This document shows, one piece after another, positions 35,090-46,419 of a stretch of 64,000 bases of DNA. The translations under genes and the position numbers were made by a program. Within the stretch, counting starts at the first letter, position 1, and each line of letters opens with the position of its first letter. This DNA comes from Prorocentrum cordatum. Its lineage: Eukaryota; Sar; Dinophyceae; Prorocentrales; Prorocentraceae. The notes below the pieces were generated by a model that was not told the DNA's origin, made no database searches, and was given only the letters and a program-made list of their open reading frames with translations. Location: positions 1,070,981 through 1,134,980 of the forward strand of contig CAUYUJ010014360.1 in assembly GCA_963575745.1 (NCBI GenBank). Reading direction: 5' to 3'.

Positions 35090-35118
35090 CCTCCTGTAGA
35101 AGGACATGCCCGACTTCA
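35090..35118 (-). mobile_element. Family A element, right end only
   Basis: CCTCCTGTAGAAGGACATGC followed by CCGACTTCAG matches the right terminal repeat of family A (compare 3346-3373). The left end is not found nearby. Confidence 0.6.
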
Positions 35119-36244
35119 GGAGAGCATGGAGCAGCGGCGAGTGCGACGGCCCTGAGCCAGTCCACCCGTGTCGCTGGAGACTTGGAAATGGGCACCAACA
35201 CCAGCACAGGGGGGTGCCTCCACCGGGGAAGGAGGATCCTAAATTTTGGTGTTGGTGGCGGTGGTGACATGTCGGCCACCTGGGATGCCCAGCATTACCA
35301 CCATCACCGAGATCGGGATCATCTTCCCTCGGTGGAGGCTCACCGCCGATATTGGTGCTGGTGTTGGAGGCTCACCGCCGATGTCGCTCCCCCTCACTCC
35401 ATGTTGGGGGGCGAGCGAGGGGGGCAAGTGCGAAGGAGCAGGCCTTCTCAGAAGGCGGCGAGGCTTCTCAAAAGCCCTCTGGCCTTCTGAGAAATGTACA
35501 CCTTGCGAAATGCTTTAGAAATCATGGGTTAAGAAATTCATAGTCTCAGAACTCGAATAAAAATAATCGAGACTCTGGCCGAAAACTTAAGTTTTCTTAA
35601 GCATCGCCTAAGGTGTACCCTGTCTTCGTGGAAGGCTCAGGAAACTGATCAAAGGCCCGATGCTTTCCGAGCCTCCTGAAAAGGCCCACCCCCTCTCGGA
35701 CGCCTGTTGGTTTTTCGGTCATAATTCGGCTCTCCGGTGGCCGTTCGGGGCGATCTGGGCAACCACAGAACGCCTTCGGCGAGACGCAGCCGCTGGAGCG
35801 CATCCCGGGGCTGGAAAACCGCCGAAAATCGCCAAAACCGCCCGAGAACCTCGAACCTCGAAAACCGCGAAACTTCCTCCCCATCTCTCACACGTTCATT
35901 CCCCGTGCCTTTGTCGGCTTCGTGCGTGAAGTTTCTTCGCAGAGGATCCAAGGTGCTCCCCGATGGCCCTCACCGAGGGAAGATGCACACGTCCGAGCTC
36001 CCCCCCCCCACCAGCGAGTAGGAAAAGCTTTGAAGCACCAGAAAGGCCAGTCGCCCAGGGCCCGTCGGGGAGTCGGCCAGTCGGCCCGTCGGGGAGTCGG
36101 CCAGTCGGCCAGCCGGTCAGGCGGCCAGGAGGGGGGGGAATCGGAGAGACAATCCAGACCCAGGTCAGTCAGGCCTTGCCGAATCCTGCCAGATCCTGCA
36201 GGATCCTGCACCCGAACCCAGGTCAATGCGGCCCTGTCCCTGCA
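35119..36244. other. Stretch without an identified gene
   Basis: The phrase GGTGGAGGCTCACCGCCGAT is repeated near 35332 and 35363. CTTCTCAGAAGGCG palindromes occupy 35435-35490. GTCGGGGAGTCGGCCAGTCG units of about 20 bases repeat at 36062-36125. No coding homology is recognised. Confidence 0.4.
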
Positions 36245-36432
36245 GGATCCTCCTCCTCCTCCTCCTCCTCCTCCTCCTCCTCCTCCTCCTCCCTCCCTCC
36301 CTCCTCCTCCTCTGCCCCTCCTCCTCCTCCTCCTCCTCCTCCTCCTCCTCCTCCTCCTCCTCCCCTCCTCCTCCTCCTCCTCCTCCTCCTCCTCCTCCTC
36401 CTCCTCCTCCTCCTCCTCCTCCTCCTCCTCCT
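36245..36432. repeat. TCC trinucleotide array
   Basis: (TCC)n with CCC and TGC variants, about 190 bases, pyrimidines on the plus strand. Confidence 0.95.
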
Positions 36433-36810
36433 GCTCCCTGGCCAGGCCCCTCCTGAACGCGGCAGCGGCGCATACGCCGCGCCCTCCTGGCTCGGCCAGG
36501 AGGGCGTCTACACAGCTCCTGTGCCCAGGGAGGGCCCAGCCAGGGTGCGGTGGATATGTATAGATTGCGTCGCCCGGCGACGGCGACCACGCAGAGGAGA
36601 CGGTCGCCTGCAGCGACAAAGTAGGAGACGTCCAAGGAGTTCTGGAGTGCCTAGCCGCCCTCGCTTGTGCTCTTCTGTTTTGGACTCCGCCTGGGATCGT
36701 CAGAAGGCGCCCGCAGGACGACAGAGCGGGCGGGGGACAGAGAGGGGAGAGGAGGAGGCACACAAGACTACGTGGCAAGCCCGGCGCGACGCACGCACGC
36801 GCGGCACCAC

Positions 36811-37986
36811 TCACTGCCAGCAGTGCCAAATCGCCGAACCCTGCGGTAGTCGCTGCATTCGATGGGGCGCACAGAGACATACTAGTACGATGTGTCCTTC
36901 TTGGAGGCGGGCGTCCGACCAGAACATAGTATACCCATCTTGTAGTACATGTTTTCCCGAGCGGCGTGGCCGGAAGGCGCCCGCCACGACGCATACACTA
37001 TGAGATTTCGCGTCGCCCCAGGGGGGGCGACGCATACATAATATTAGCACGTTATGGTGACCCCGACTCGAGGGCCAGTGGACAAAGCTGGACACCACCA
37101 GGAGCATCGCCAGGGCGACTGAGGAGATGCCGACGATTGCCGGAAGCGTTGCAGTGCGGTCCAGCACTGAACCGCCGAGCCGGGCCACCCGGACAGCACG
37201 ATCCGCATCACGGTCGTCCTCTTCAGGAGAAGGTGCACTTGGAAGATACAATGGAAGCCAGTCCACAAGAAACCTTCCACAAGGAACCCAATCCTGAGAC
37301 CCCAGGACGTCCCTCGATGTTTGACGTGGGAACGCCGCGCTTTCCGTAGCAAAACCATCGAGACCCAAGAAACCCGGGGAACCCTGAAGGCAAGCAGGGT
37401 GTTTCGTGGCATGGGCCTCCACTGTATCGTCTGCCACTTTCGTGACCGAGGGCTTCAAGGAGGACCCCGCGCTGGGCATGTGCAGTGACAGGTGCAAGAA
37501 CGCCACCATCGCCCTGCGACTGGCCCCTGGCAGGGACGAAGACAGGAAATTATTTGTTCCAGGCAATGAAACCATGAACCTTCGCGGGGAGAGTTCCGCA
37601 AGGAACAGGAAGAGGAGGCGGACCATGAGTAGCAAAATCATCATGGACGGCGTTGGTAGCCACGCAAGCGCCGGCCAACTCCTGCAAAATCTTGCCAAAG
37701 AAGTTGTCCGCCGAAACCTCGGCGACACGCCGCACCAAGTTGTAAGCCTGCCCGAGCCAGGCAAGCTCCTTAGGGGAACCATCCGACAGCTGGCCACCAC
37801 GTCGCAGCGCACGGTCAGCTCGTTCGAACCCTTCGAGATGGCGGCCCGCCGCCGCCGAAGGCTCCAAGAGCAGCCGCCCGTGAAAGTCGCATGTGATGGG
37901 ATGGGGGGCCGCGGCCAACTGCATGGGAAAGACTGAAGCCTGCCCACAGAAGGGGAGGTATGATGGTCACACAACCTGGCCGACAA
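36811..37986 (-). other. Long open frame of unknown status
   Basis: A 391-codon minus-strand frame starts with an ATG at 37986 and has mixed composition. Its C-terminal part includes a hydrophobic span (VGISSVALAMLLVVSSFV) that could cross a membrane. An overlapping minus frame (37924-37550) reads LEGFERADRALRRGGQLSDG and QAYNLVRRVAEVSADNFFGK, which also looks protein-like, so the true frame is uncertain and a frameshift may join them. I recognise no family. A decayed retroelement ORF or chance are both possible. Confidence 0.25.
37009..37033. repeat. Small perfect hairpin
   Basis: GCGTCGCCCC, a short spacer, and GGGGCGACGC form a perfect 10-bp stem. Confidence 0.7.
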
Positions 37987-38124
37987 AAACGGCCACGGGC
38001 GGTTCTCGTTTGTGCAGCCCGTGGGGAACAGTGGGAAACATTGGAAGCCCTGGGGGTCTACTTAGCCTGGCGAAGGACCTAAACATATGCCGTTGTGAAA
38101 ACCACAGTTGTGGGTATCACCTTC

Positions 38125-38565
38125 GGTGGAGCTCCCTATGGGCCACGAAACGCTGTACTGGATAGGGGAGACGCATGCGAACTTTACCACTAGGGCCTTC
38201 GGTGGAGCTCCCTATGGGTCCACATAACGCTGTGCTGGGTGGGGGAGCCGCATGTGGACACCGACACTGGGGCACAAGGTGGAGCTCCCTATGGGGCCAT
38301 GAAACGCTGTGCTGGGTGGGGCAGAGGCATGTGGACACCGCCACTGGGGCCTTAGGTGGAGCTCCCTATGGGGCCACGAAGCGCTGCACTGGGCGGGGGA
38401 GAGGCATGTGGACACCATCACTGGGGCCTTCAGTGGAGCTCCCTATGGGGCCACACAACGCTGTGCCGGGTGGGGAAGACGCATGTGGACACCGCCACTG
38501 GGGCAACAGGTGGAGCTCCCCGTGGGGCCACGAAACGCTGTGTTGGGTGGGGCAGAGAGGGAGGA
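38125..38565. repeat. GGTGGAGCTCCC satellite, 6 copies of 76-77 bp
   Basis: Units start at 38125, 38201, 38278, 38355, 38432 and 38509 with GGTGGAGCTCCCTATGGG, and each carries CATGTGGACACC and CACTGGGGC phrases. Spacing is a regular 76-77 bases. Degenerate reverse copies occur at 31130-31430. Confidence 0.95.
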
Positions 38566-38689
38566 GGGAGGAGGAGGAGGAGGAGAGAGGAGGAGGAGAC
38601 GCGGGGCGCTGTCTCTTCAAAACCAGGACCCAACACCACAGGATGGTTGGGAAACAGCCTTGGAACCCATAACAATAATAATATTCATA

Positions 38690-39785
38690 AGAATGCTAAT
38701 ATTAATCATAATGACAATAATAATGATGATTATAAAAATAATAGTCATAACAACAAGAATGACAATAACGTCAATAATAAAAAACCTGATAACAACAACG
38801 ACAATCAAAATAATAACAATAATACTAATGCTAATCATCATCATACTCATCATCCACATCATCATCATCATCAGCAGCAGCAGCAACATCAGCATCAGCA
38901 TCAGCATCAGCATCATCATCGTCACCATCAGCAGCAGCATCAGCATCAACATCAGCAGCATCAGCATCAGAATCAGCATCATCATCATCAGCATCATCAG
39001 CACCATCATCATCAGCATCAGCATCAGCAGCATCTTCATCATCAGCATCATAGTCATCATCATCAGCATCACCATCATCAGCATCACCATCATCATCATC
39101 ATTAGCATCATCATCATCATCATCAGCATCAGCATCATCATCAGCATCATCATCATCATTTTCATCATCAGCATCATCATCATCATCATCGTCATCACCA
39201 CCGTCATCAGCATCATCTTCACCAGGACTACCATCATCAACAACACTAGAATAGCAGCAACAACAACAACAGCAGCAGCAGCAACGGCAACAATACCAGA
39301 AACACCAAAAACAACAAATAAACTGCAGCAACAACAACATCAATATCATCGTTACCAGCATCACCGTCATAATCATCAGCCGCATCAGCATCAGCATCAG
39401 CATCAGCATCATCACCATCGTCAAGAACAGCATCATCCCCATCAACATCACAATCATGAGAATCATCATAATCATGATCAGCGTCCGCATCACCATCACC
39501 ATCACCATGACCAGCATCAACAACATCAGATTCAGCATCAGCATCAGCATCATCATGATCATGATAGCGATCATGATCATGATCGTGAACACAACATCAT
39601 CACCGTCATCAACAACAACCTCGGCATCATCATCAGCATCATCATGAGCAGCAGCAGCAGCATCGGCATCAACATCACCATCATCATCACCAGCAATAGC
39701 ATCGTCATCAACAGCAGCATCGTCACCAGCATCATCATCATCAGCATCATCATCATCATCAGCAACAGCATCATCATCATGGCTG
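38690..39785. repeat. AAT / CAT / CAG triplet array
   Basis: About 1.1 kb of AAT-type repeats (38690-38830) is followed by CAT, CAG and AGC triplets. The very long open frames on both strands through this stretch (poly-His/Gln, poly-Ile/Ser, poly-Asp, poly-Met) are repeat artefacts. Confidence 0.95.
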
Positions 39786-40200
39786 TTTGCTCCTCGAATG
39801 AAAAGAAGAAGCCCTGCCCCCTTCGAGTCCAGGCCAGTCGGCGCCTGGTCCCCGAGGCTTCTTCGCGCGGGGGCCCTGGCCGCGCTGGGCGGACCATGCG
39901 CTTCGGCTCCAGCAGCTCGCTCGGCTGGGGCATGTGATTCCAGAGCTTCCAGAACTCCTGGGGGCTGGCGGCGGGGAAGGGGAGAGAGCCAGGGGACGCG
40001 GAATAGAGCAGGAAGAGGAAATCCTGACATCCTCTATCAGGGGAAAAAATCAGGACGGAGATGTTTGTCTGGGACCACCAAAAATCCCGACGGTAGAACC
40101 CAAATGAGCGTTTCCGTGGTTCGTTTGGGAATAATCCTCACCTCCTGTTCCGTCCCATCCCTGGGATGACAAAACATGAGGTGCGGACCACATAGGGAAG
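39786..40200. other. Non-coding stretch, nothing recognised
   Basis: No gene recognised. The phrase GAAATCCTGACATCC with AATCAGGACGGAGATG near 40018-40062 forms a loose inverted repeat. Confidence 0.35.
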
Positions 40201-40202
40201 TG

Positions 40203-40650
40203 GTTCCAGCCTTAAACATCCTCGCACGTCACTCACAGACAAGGTTCCCCGCCCAAAACCTCCGACCTACTCAATGACGGCAGACATAACGTGTGGGCCC
40301 CATGGAAAAGGGGGCTCCCGCTTGAGACTTCCTCGCAATTCACTCACAGACGGGACACCCGCCAGAGACTTCCTGAAAAAAATCACCCCCGAGCGCAAAA
40401 GTGATGACAGATGTAAATTTCGAACGACTCCCTGTGACTTTAAACATGAAGGGCTCCCGTTTGAAATTTCTTCGCGTGTCACGCACAAACGAAACACCTG
40501 CATAAGACTTCCTGAAGACTCAAGCCTCACGGGCCCAAACGTGACGATGGTTACAAATTTCGGCGGACCCACCAGGATTAAGAATACAAGCTGCGGGCCC
40601 CAATGACAGGTGAGGCTCCCGCCTGAGACGTCCTCGCAGTTCAGAGGAAT
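40203..40650. repeat. Degenerate tandem repeat, about 4 units of 110-165 bp
   Basis: Phrases like GGCTCCCGCTTGAGACTTCC followed by TCGCAATTCACTCACAGACG recur near 40203, 40313, 40452 and 40615, each preceded by a GGGCCCCATGG or GGGCCCCAATG-like element. Confidence 0.65.
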
Positions 40651-40722
40651 AAAGCCTCGGAGGCCCTGATGATGAAGAGGAAGAGGGGGAGGAGGAGGGG
40701 AATGAGGGGGAGGGGGAGGAAA

Positions 40723-40723
<1 letters not shown>

Positions 40724-40796
<73 letters not shown>

Positions 40797-41030
40797 ACTG
40801 ATGATGGCGATGGCGATCGTGATGATAATGGCGATGATGATAAAGACGGCAACAACCATGACGACAACGACGACGACGACGACGATGATTTTGATGGTGG
40901 TGACGATGATGACGCGGGTGGTGATGGTGATGGTGATGGTGATGGCGACGCTGATGATGCGTGAATGCGTGAGTGTGTGAATGGGTGGGTGGGTGGGTGA
41001 GTGCGGGCGGGTGGGCGGGTGGGCGATAAT
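40724..41030. repeat. GAT array and GGGTG repeats
   Basis: (GAT)n at about 40724-40795, GAT/GAC/GGT mixtures to 40960, then GGGTGGGTGGGT-type repeats at about 40980-41030. Confidence 0.9.
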
Positions 41031-41032
41031 CA

Positions 41033-41620
41033 TCATATCCCATTTCTGGTGCCAGGGGCAATACCTGCCGCCTAGGGGCGAAGACGGTTATCTCGCTTGA
41101 CAGAAGGGGCACCACCAGACAGGACAGTGCAGCAACTCGAGAGATACATAGGCGAGAGAGGGAGGAAGGGAGATTTGAGCCGAGTGTTGCGGCACGGACC
41201 ATTTCACAACGTCCAAACCACTCAGCAAGCAAGCAGCTAGATGATCATAGTCCACTCCAGGTACCAGGGGCAATATCCGCTGCCTGGTGGCGAGGGCGGT
41301 TATGTCGCCTGACAGAAAGGGCGCCACGAGATAGGACAGCGCAGCAGCCAAACTCGAAAGATACGTGGGAGAGAGATGAAGGGAGAGAGGGAGGCTTGAA
41401 CCGCAGTGCTGCGGCACGCACCATTACAACGACCAAACCACTCAGCAAGTACTTGCATGATCAAGCTCCATTCCTGGTGCCAGGGACCATCTTTGCTGAC
41501 TGGGGGCGACGGCGGTTATCTCGCCTGACAAAGAGGACGCCACGCGACAAGAAAGTGCAACAGCCAAACTCGAGAGATACGTAACCAGCATGCTCGCGCA
41601 CCCTGGCTCATAGGCCCCCC
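41033..41620 (-). mobile_element. tRNA-like (SINE-like) unit in a triple tandem array
   Basis: Three related units of about 210-217 bases start at equivalent GGTGCCAGGGGCAATA-like phrases (about 41049, 41259 and 41476). On the minus strand units 1 and 2 carry TTGCTGAGTGGTTTGG (plus coordinates 41433-41448 and 41213-41228), resembling a tRNA A-box, and then GGTTCAAGCC (41393-41402) or GGCTCAAATC (41172-41181), resembling a B-box. The two boxes start 46 bases apart, the spacing found in tRNA genes. A tail of about 130 bases follows, as in SINEs. The third unit keeps the tail but its tRNA-like head is decayed. A complete cloverleaf is not evident. Confidence 0.55.
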
Positions 41621-42112
41621 AACAGTAACCATCACTGCGGATGCACAAGACCGTTACTGAGGCCTTCGCTTCGCAAAGTTTGTCATGAGCCAGCCAGCAC
41701 ACGACTGCGCGACTTGCCGTGGACATTTGTTCACGCGGTGAACTCAAGGCAAACCGCGGCACTCAACCCCAGAAGTGGACACATGGAAATGACGACTGCC
41801 AGACAAGCACCGCCACGGCCAGAACACAGCAGACAGACGGACAAGAGCGGATATAAAGAAGCCCAAGACCACACCTCAGTCGGAAGGGGATGCACGCCCC
41901 ATACTGGCAGAAGTTTAATTCAGCGGACTGGCTGGCCAATGAGCACGCATGCCTAGAGAAGGCCACGTGGATCGATGGGGGCGCTGGCAGGAGACCAACA
42001 GTCACGGGGACCTCCAGACGGCGGCACTCGAGGATCACCGCGACGGACCCCAGGAGCCCCGAGACCGAGCGGAGATAAGCCCAGGCGAGCAGACAGGGGG
42101 GGCTCAGACGCC
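41621..42112. other. Non-coding stretch, nothing recognised
   Basis: Shadow frames only; no recognised motif. Confidence 0.35.
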
Positions 42113-43165
42113 CTAAGCAGCCGATCCACGAAGCCACCCCATGATCCCCTGGCGCACCGCGGGTCGAGACCAATCGACAGCCTGGCGCCTACTGGGACCG
42201 GAGCAGATGGCAGCACATCCATGGGAACGCAACCTGCGCACGATGGACCACGCAGCGGCCCCGAGCCGACGAATACAGAGCGAGGCAACGCGCGGGCGCC
42301 GGGCAAAGCGGCACAGAGCTGCCGAATCAGATAGCCGCCCACCCGGTCGACAGAGACGGCTTCGACCCACGAGACGGCGCGGCCTGCCCGAGGGAAACGG
42401 GCCTGAGGGGCCAGGGGCAGCCGACCCCATCCTCTTCACGAGGCTCGCGTCCACCAGCTGGCTGAACGTCGGCGCATCGTCGGGCAGGTCGTTCAGCTGC
42501 CGCTGCGACTTGGCCCGCCTTGTATCCCGCCGAAGGGGGCGGCCCGCGACCCACCCGGGGCAATTCCTCACGTCGCGAAGAGACCGCCGCGCAGACAGGA
42601 GGTCGCCGCTGGCCGCGCTCCGACGCAGCACGCACAGAGAGGGCCGCGCCTCCAGGCCGAGGCGCCCCGCCGCCCGGCCGCAGGCGTCGCGCGCGCCAGC
42701 CGCCGCGAAGGCCCACAGGGCCGCGCCGCCAGGCCTGGCGCACTTCAACGCCGCCCACAGCGGCCGCCACCCAACCCGATCCAGCGCGACGCTGTCGTCG
42801 GCAGAGCCCGTCGCGCCAGGTCGCCCGCCCTCGCTCGCTTTCAGGATGACGCCCCGCCCCCCGCCACCACGCCCCGCCAGCGGGTTGGGCGGCGCGAGCG
42901 AGTCGCCGCGGAGCCAGCGCGCCCCCGAGGGTCGGAAGTCGCCCGCGAAGGCGAGGACCACGAACACCGCAGAGGACAGCTGGCCGATAGACAGCACGAC
43001 CGCCACGACAGCGGGGCGAGGCATCGGGAAGCACATGCACGGAGGCTTCAGCTTCTGCCAGCCCTCGACGGCCTTGCACGCCGAGGCTCGCGGGGGGCCC
43101 AGGCGACGGCGGCAAGTGGCGCACCGCCGCCATCGCGACCTCCCCCGTCGCCGCGGAGCCATCCA
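42113..43165 (-). pseudogene. Decayed tyrosine recombinase of a second YR retroelement
   Basis: The 349-codon frame resembles the recombinase core of YR retroelements. Near residues 48-80 it reads RPAVVAVVLSIGQLSSAVFV and AFAGDFRPSG, where R77 would be the first catalytic Arg. Near 170-215 it reads RPSLCVLRRSAASGDLL, where R180 of box II is kept but the following His is Arg, and then RRDTRRAKSQ, where Asp213 stands in place of the nucleophilic Tyr. Such enzymes integrate circular retroelement DNA. This copy cannot be active. It lies downstream of the RT relic at 44660-45529 on the same strand, as expected of one element. Confidence 0.55.
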
Positions 43166-43809
43166 AGTCCAGGCGCGCCAGGAAGCCCACCGTGATCGCG
43201 ACGAGCCCCTGAGCCGACGACCACGTCAACCCCCTCCACAGGCACCGGGCGACCTGCCCACGGGCGCGGGCCGCGGCGCAGCGTTTCGCGGCGGCGCCCG
43301 CGAACGCCGCAGACCCCAAGAAGCTCGGGCGCCCGCCCGCCAGCTCCGAGAGCGACGCCCGCGGGGCTCGCCCCTGGAGGGCCGGCGCCGCGGCCCGAGG
43401 AGTCCGCCCAGCGCGGCCACGCCCACCGCAGAGAGGAGGCCTCGACCCACTCTCCGGGACCCGCCTTTGGCCCTGACAGCCCTTCCGGGGCCCCTAGACG
43501 GGGCGGTGGCCACACCGCGCGGTGAGTCCGTGGGGGCTCGGGGTCGCCGCACGGTTTTGGGACTCGGGTCCTCCTCTGAGGACGTCTCGGGCGACAGGGG
43601 CCCCCGAGCGCCCGCCGCCGCCCCGATCGCCCCCAGCTCGCGGCGGCCCCGCGCAGAAGCCAGACATCGAGGGCCCTCGGCCGGGCCGAGCTCTCCGACG
43701 GCGCCCGGCGCGCGCAGGCCCCGCACAGCCCACGGCGAGCAGCCGCGAGGCGACGCGCCGCAGCGGCCCGCCGAGGTCGGCCGCGCGACCGCGGCCCGGC
43801 CCAAGGCAG
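43166..43809 (-). other. GC-rich linker inside the second YR element
   Basis: Minus-strand frames are open but Ala/Gly/Arg/Pro-rich. Near 43320-43165 the frame reads GFLARLDLDGSAATGEVAMA, which may be the N-terminal side of the recombinase. No firm domain call is possible. Confidence 0.3.
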
Positions 43810-44074
<265 letters not shown>

Positions 44075-44255
44075 CGGTGGCCCCGCAAGGACCCCGACCC
44101 CGAGCGGAGGAGGCGATGGGGGGCGAACTCCAACGCGCCCCGCCCCAGACCCCAACGCGCCCCCCCACCCCCGGCGCGCGCCCCGCGACCAGCGGGCCAC
44201 CTCCCAGCCGGGCTCCTCCAAGACGCCCCCGGGGGCCTCGACGGCGCCAGGGGGC

Positions 44256-44693
44256 TCACCCCGGCGGCAGACGTGCTCTCGAGGGGCGTCGACCTAGACG
44301 GGCCACGGCAACCTCTGCGCCCCTCGCGGCCCGCAGCGGGCAGAAGAGGCCCTCCAAGAGCACGACCACCAGGGACAGGAGCAACGCATCCAGGACCCCC
44401 GAGGGCCTCAGAAAAAAAGCATGAATTCTGGCGGCGGCGACGTCGCCGAACCGGCACCTCACCTTCTCACCGCGCCGCATATCAGCAACGACTGCGAAGC
44501 GAAGCTTACGAGGACATGCTCCGACACCAGATCCGAAAAAATGTGATGCCGCGACATCAGTGGCCCACGGCAAGCGAAAAGATGTAGCCCACAGAGGCAG
44601 CTGGACCAACTGGAGCCCCCTGGAGACCCCGCCCCAGATCTTGAAGCGCTCGGCAACACGACTACGAGCGAAGGCAAACGCAGCGGACATCAA
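44256..44693 (-). pseudogene. Probable RNase H region relic of the second YR element
   Basis: The minus frame contains ARSRVAERFKIWGG and further mixed sequence directly downstream of the RT relic. Position and a weak resemblance to the RNase H region of related elements are the only support. Confidence 0.3.
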
Positions 44694-45529
44694 GGATTAG
44701 GCCCCCCTCCTGCTCAACATAGCCCGCGCGATATGCCCAACGCGCGTAGAATTGGCACGAGGAGGAATCTTTCCGCGACACAGCACTGAGCGAATCCCGA
44801 ACCGCGGCCGAGCAAAGCGAGCACAAGGCACCCGCACGGCGCCGCGACCCGTCGAACTCCAGCCCAGTAGACCATACAAGCCCGCGCCTCCTGACACTCA
44901 TGCACGCGGAGGAGACGGCCGCCAATCGCCCTTTCCGGACGTTGTGAGCAAGCTCCCTTGAACCCGCCAACGCAGAAGTTGGCGACGCAGGCGGCCACGG
45001 CCCAGTCGTCGGCGCAACCGAGCGCGGGCGGGCGCGGGCCGTCGACATTGGAGCAGTCCACGGCCACTCCCGCGCCCCACGACGATGCCAGCTACGGCGC
45101 CCCGGGAAAAGTGAAGGGCCCAGTTCCACCCCACTGGCGTCGCCGAAATCCCAGATACCACGCCCACGTCCAGCGCGAGACCGCCCAGCCGCAGAACCCG
45201 ACCCACGATGCACGGCAAGGTGAGAGCGCGGGCCAGCACCGAGAGCAGCCCCATGTGAAAGAAGGCCACTCGATGTCCGCCGCCGCCGCCACGCAGCGGT
45301 CAACCTCGCTGCCAACGACGCCCCTGTCGGCAGCTCGGCACCAGCAAGTTTGACGAACGCAGGATTTGCGACGCGCGCGCCAAACACCCGTTCTGAGGCT
45401 GCCGCCCTTCCTGGCCACGAAGAACACTCCGACAGGGGGCTGCCCTCGATCCCTGCGGGAACGGGGCCCAAGCATCCCGGCCGCGTCCTGTCGCCGAAGG
45501 AAGGCGGCATAGCGGTCGGGGCTGCTCAT
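44660..45529 (-). pseudogene. Decayed reverse transcriptase of a second YR retroelement
   Basis: Pieces in different frames line up with the better preserved RT at 49.8-50.8 kb. At about 45440-45390 there is VGVFFVARKGGSLR, then after a shift ARVANPAFVKLAGAELPTGA, parallel to GIFLVPGKSGQFR and ARLANCAFA. At about 45265-45200 AFFHMGLLSV parallels the motif A region AFYHMRV, and VGWNWALHF at about 45130 corresponds to motif B. ADDWAVAA at about 45010 may be the YxDD motif with its first residue changed. At least three frameshifts are needed. Confidence 0.6.
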
Positions 45530-46004
45530 CAGAAGGGAGTCGACGTTAGGCTCGACAAGTCCAGTCTCTTCGCCCTAGCCGAGAGATAGCGACCAGACTG
45601 CAAAAGTTTGCCTAGGTTGCACGGGGTCGCCCTATCAGCGGGCCTGGACACTGCGACCTCGGCGCATTGCCCCACCGAAGAACCATCATCGCGAAATCCC
45701 CACGCCTGAGCGAGCAACTCTTCAAGCGCAGCATCCGCGAGGGCGCCGTTGATAGGCAGCTCGGAGGACCACGAAAAACACTGAACGGAGTCGGCCACTA
45801 GCTCCAGCGCTAGCCTCTGAAGTATGTTCGAAGCCCCACCGGGCGACCGAACCTCCCCCCCAACTGCGCTGGCCGTTGAGGTAGGTCACTGAAGCTAACG
45901 ATGCCCTCGCTGGCTCAGCTGCACCATGTAGCGCCGCGGCCACAATGCGCAGGTGGCGAGCACGGCGCGAGCGGCAAAAATGGCGTCGGTGTGCCATAGC
46001 AACC
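45530..46004. other. Non-coding stretch, nothing recognised
   Basis: No family-like sequence in any frame. It may hold the 5' part of the second YR element in unrecognisable form. Confidence 0.35.
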
Positions 46005-46400
46005 AAGGAGGAAGAAGAAGAAGAAGAAGAACTGATGAACTAAAATTGAAGTGTGTATGCATGCATACATACATACATACATGCATGTATGAATGCATGC
46101 ATGCATGCATGCGTGCATGCATACATACAAACACATACACACATACATACATGCATACAGACATACAAATGTACATACACACATGCACACATACACACAT
46201 ACACACATACACACATACACACATACACATATACACAAATACACACATACATACAGACATACATACAGACAGATATACAGACGCACGTGTATGCATGCAT
46301 GCATGCGTGCATGCATGCAGACATACATGAACACATATGCAGGAATGGCACCTGGAGAAAGAGAGAGAGAGAGAGAGAGATAGCGAGAGACATGTAAGAA
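46005..46400. repeat. GAA, CATA, CACATA and GA microsatellite cluster
   Basis: (GAA)n at 46008-46030, CATA/CATG tetranucleotides at 46055-46125, CACATA hexanucleotides to 46270, and (GA)n at 46356-46381. Confidence 0.95.
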
Positions 46401-46419
46401 TATAAATAAGTATATGCAT

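Noticed and set aside
38309-40030. 542- and 399-codon open frames
   Set aside because: They cross a 1.1-kb CAT/CAG/AAT triplet array and a 77-bp satellite.
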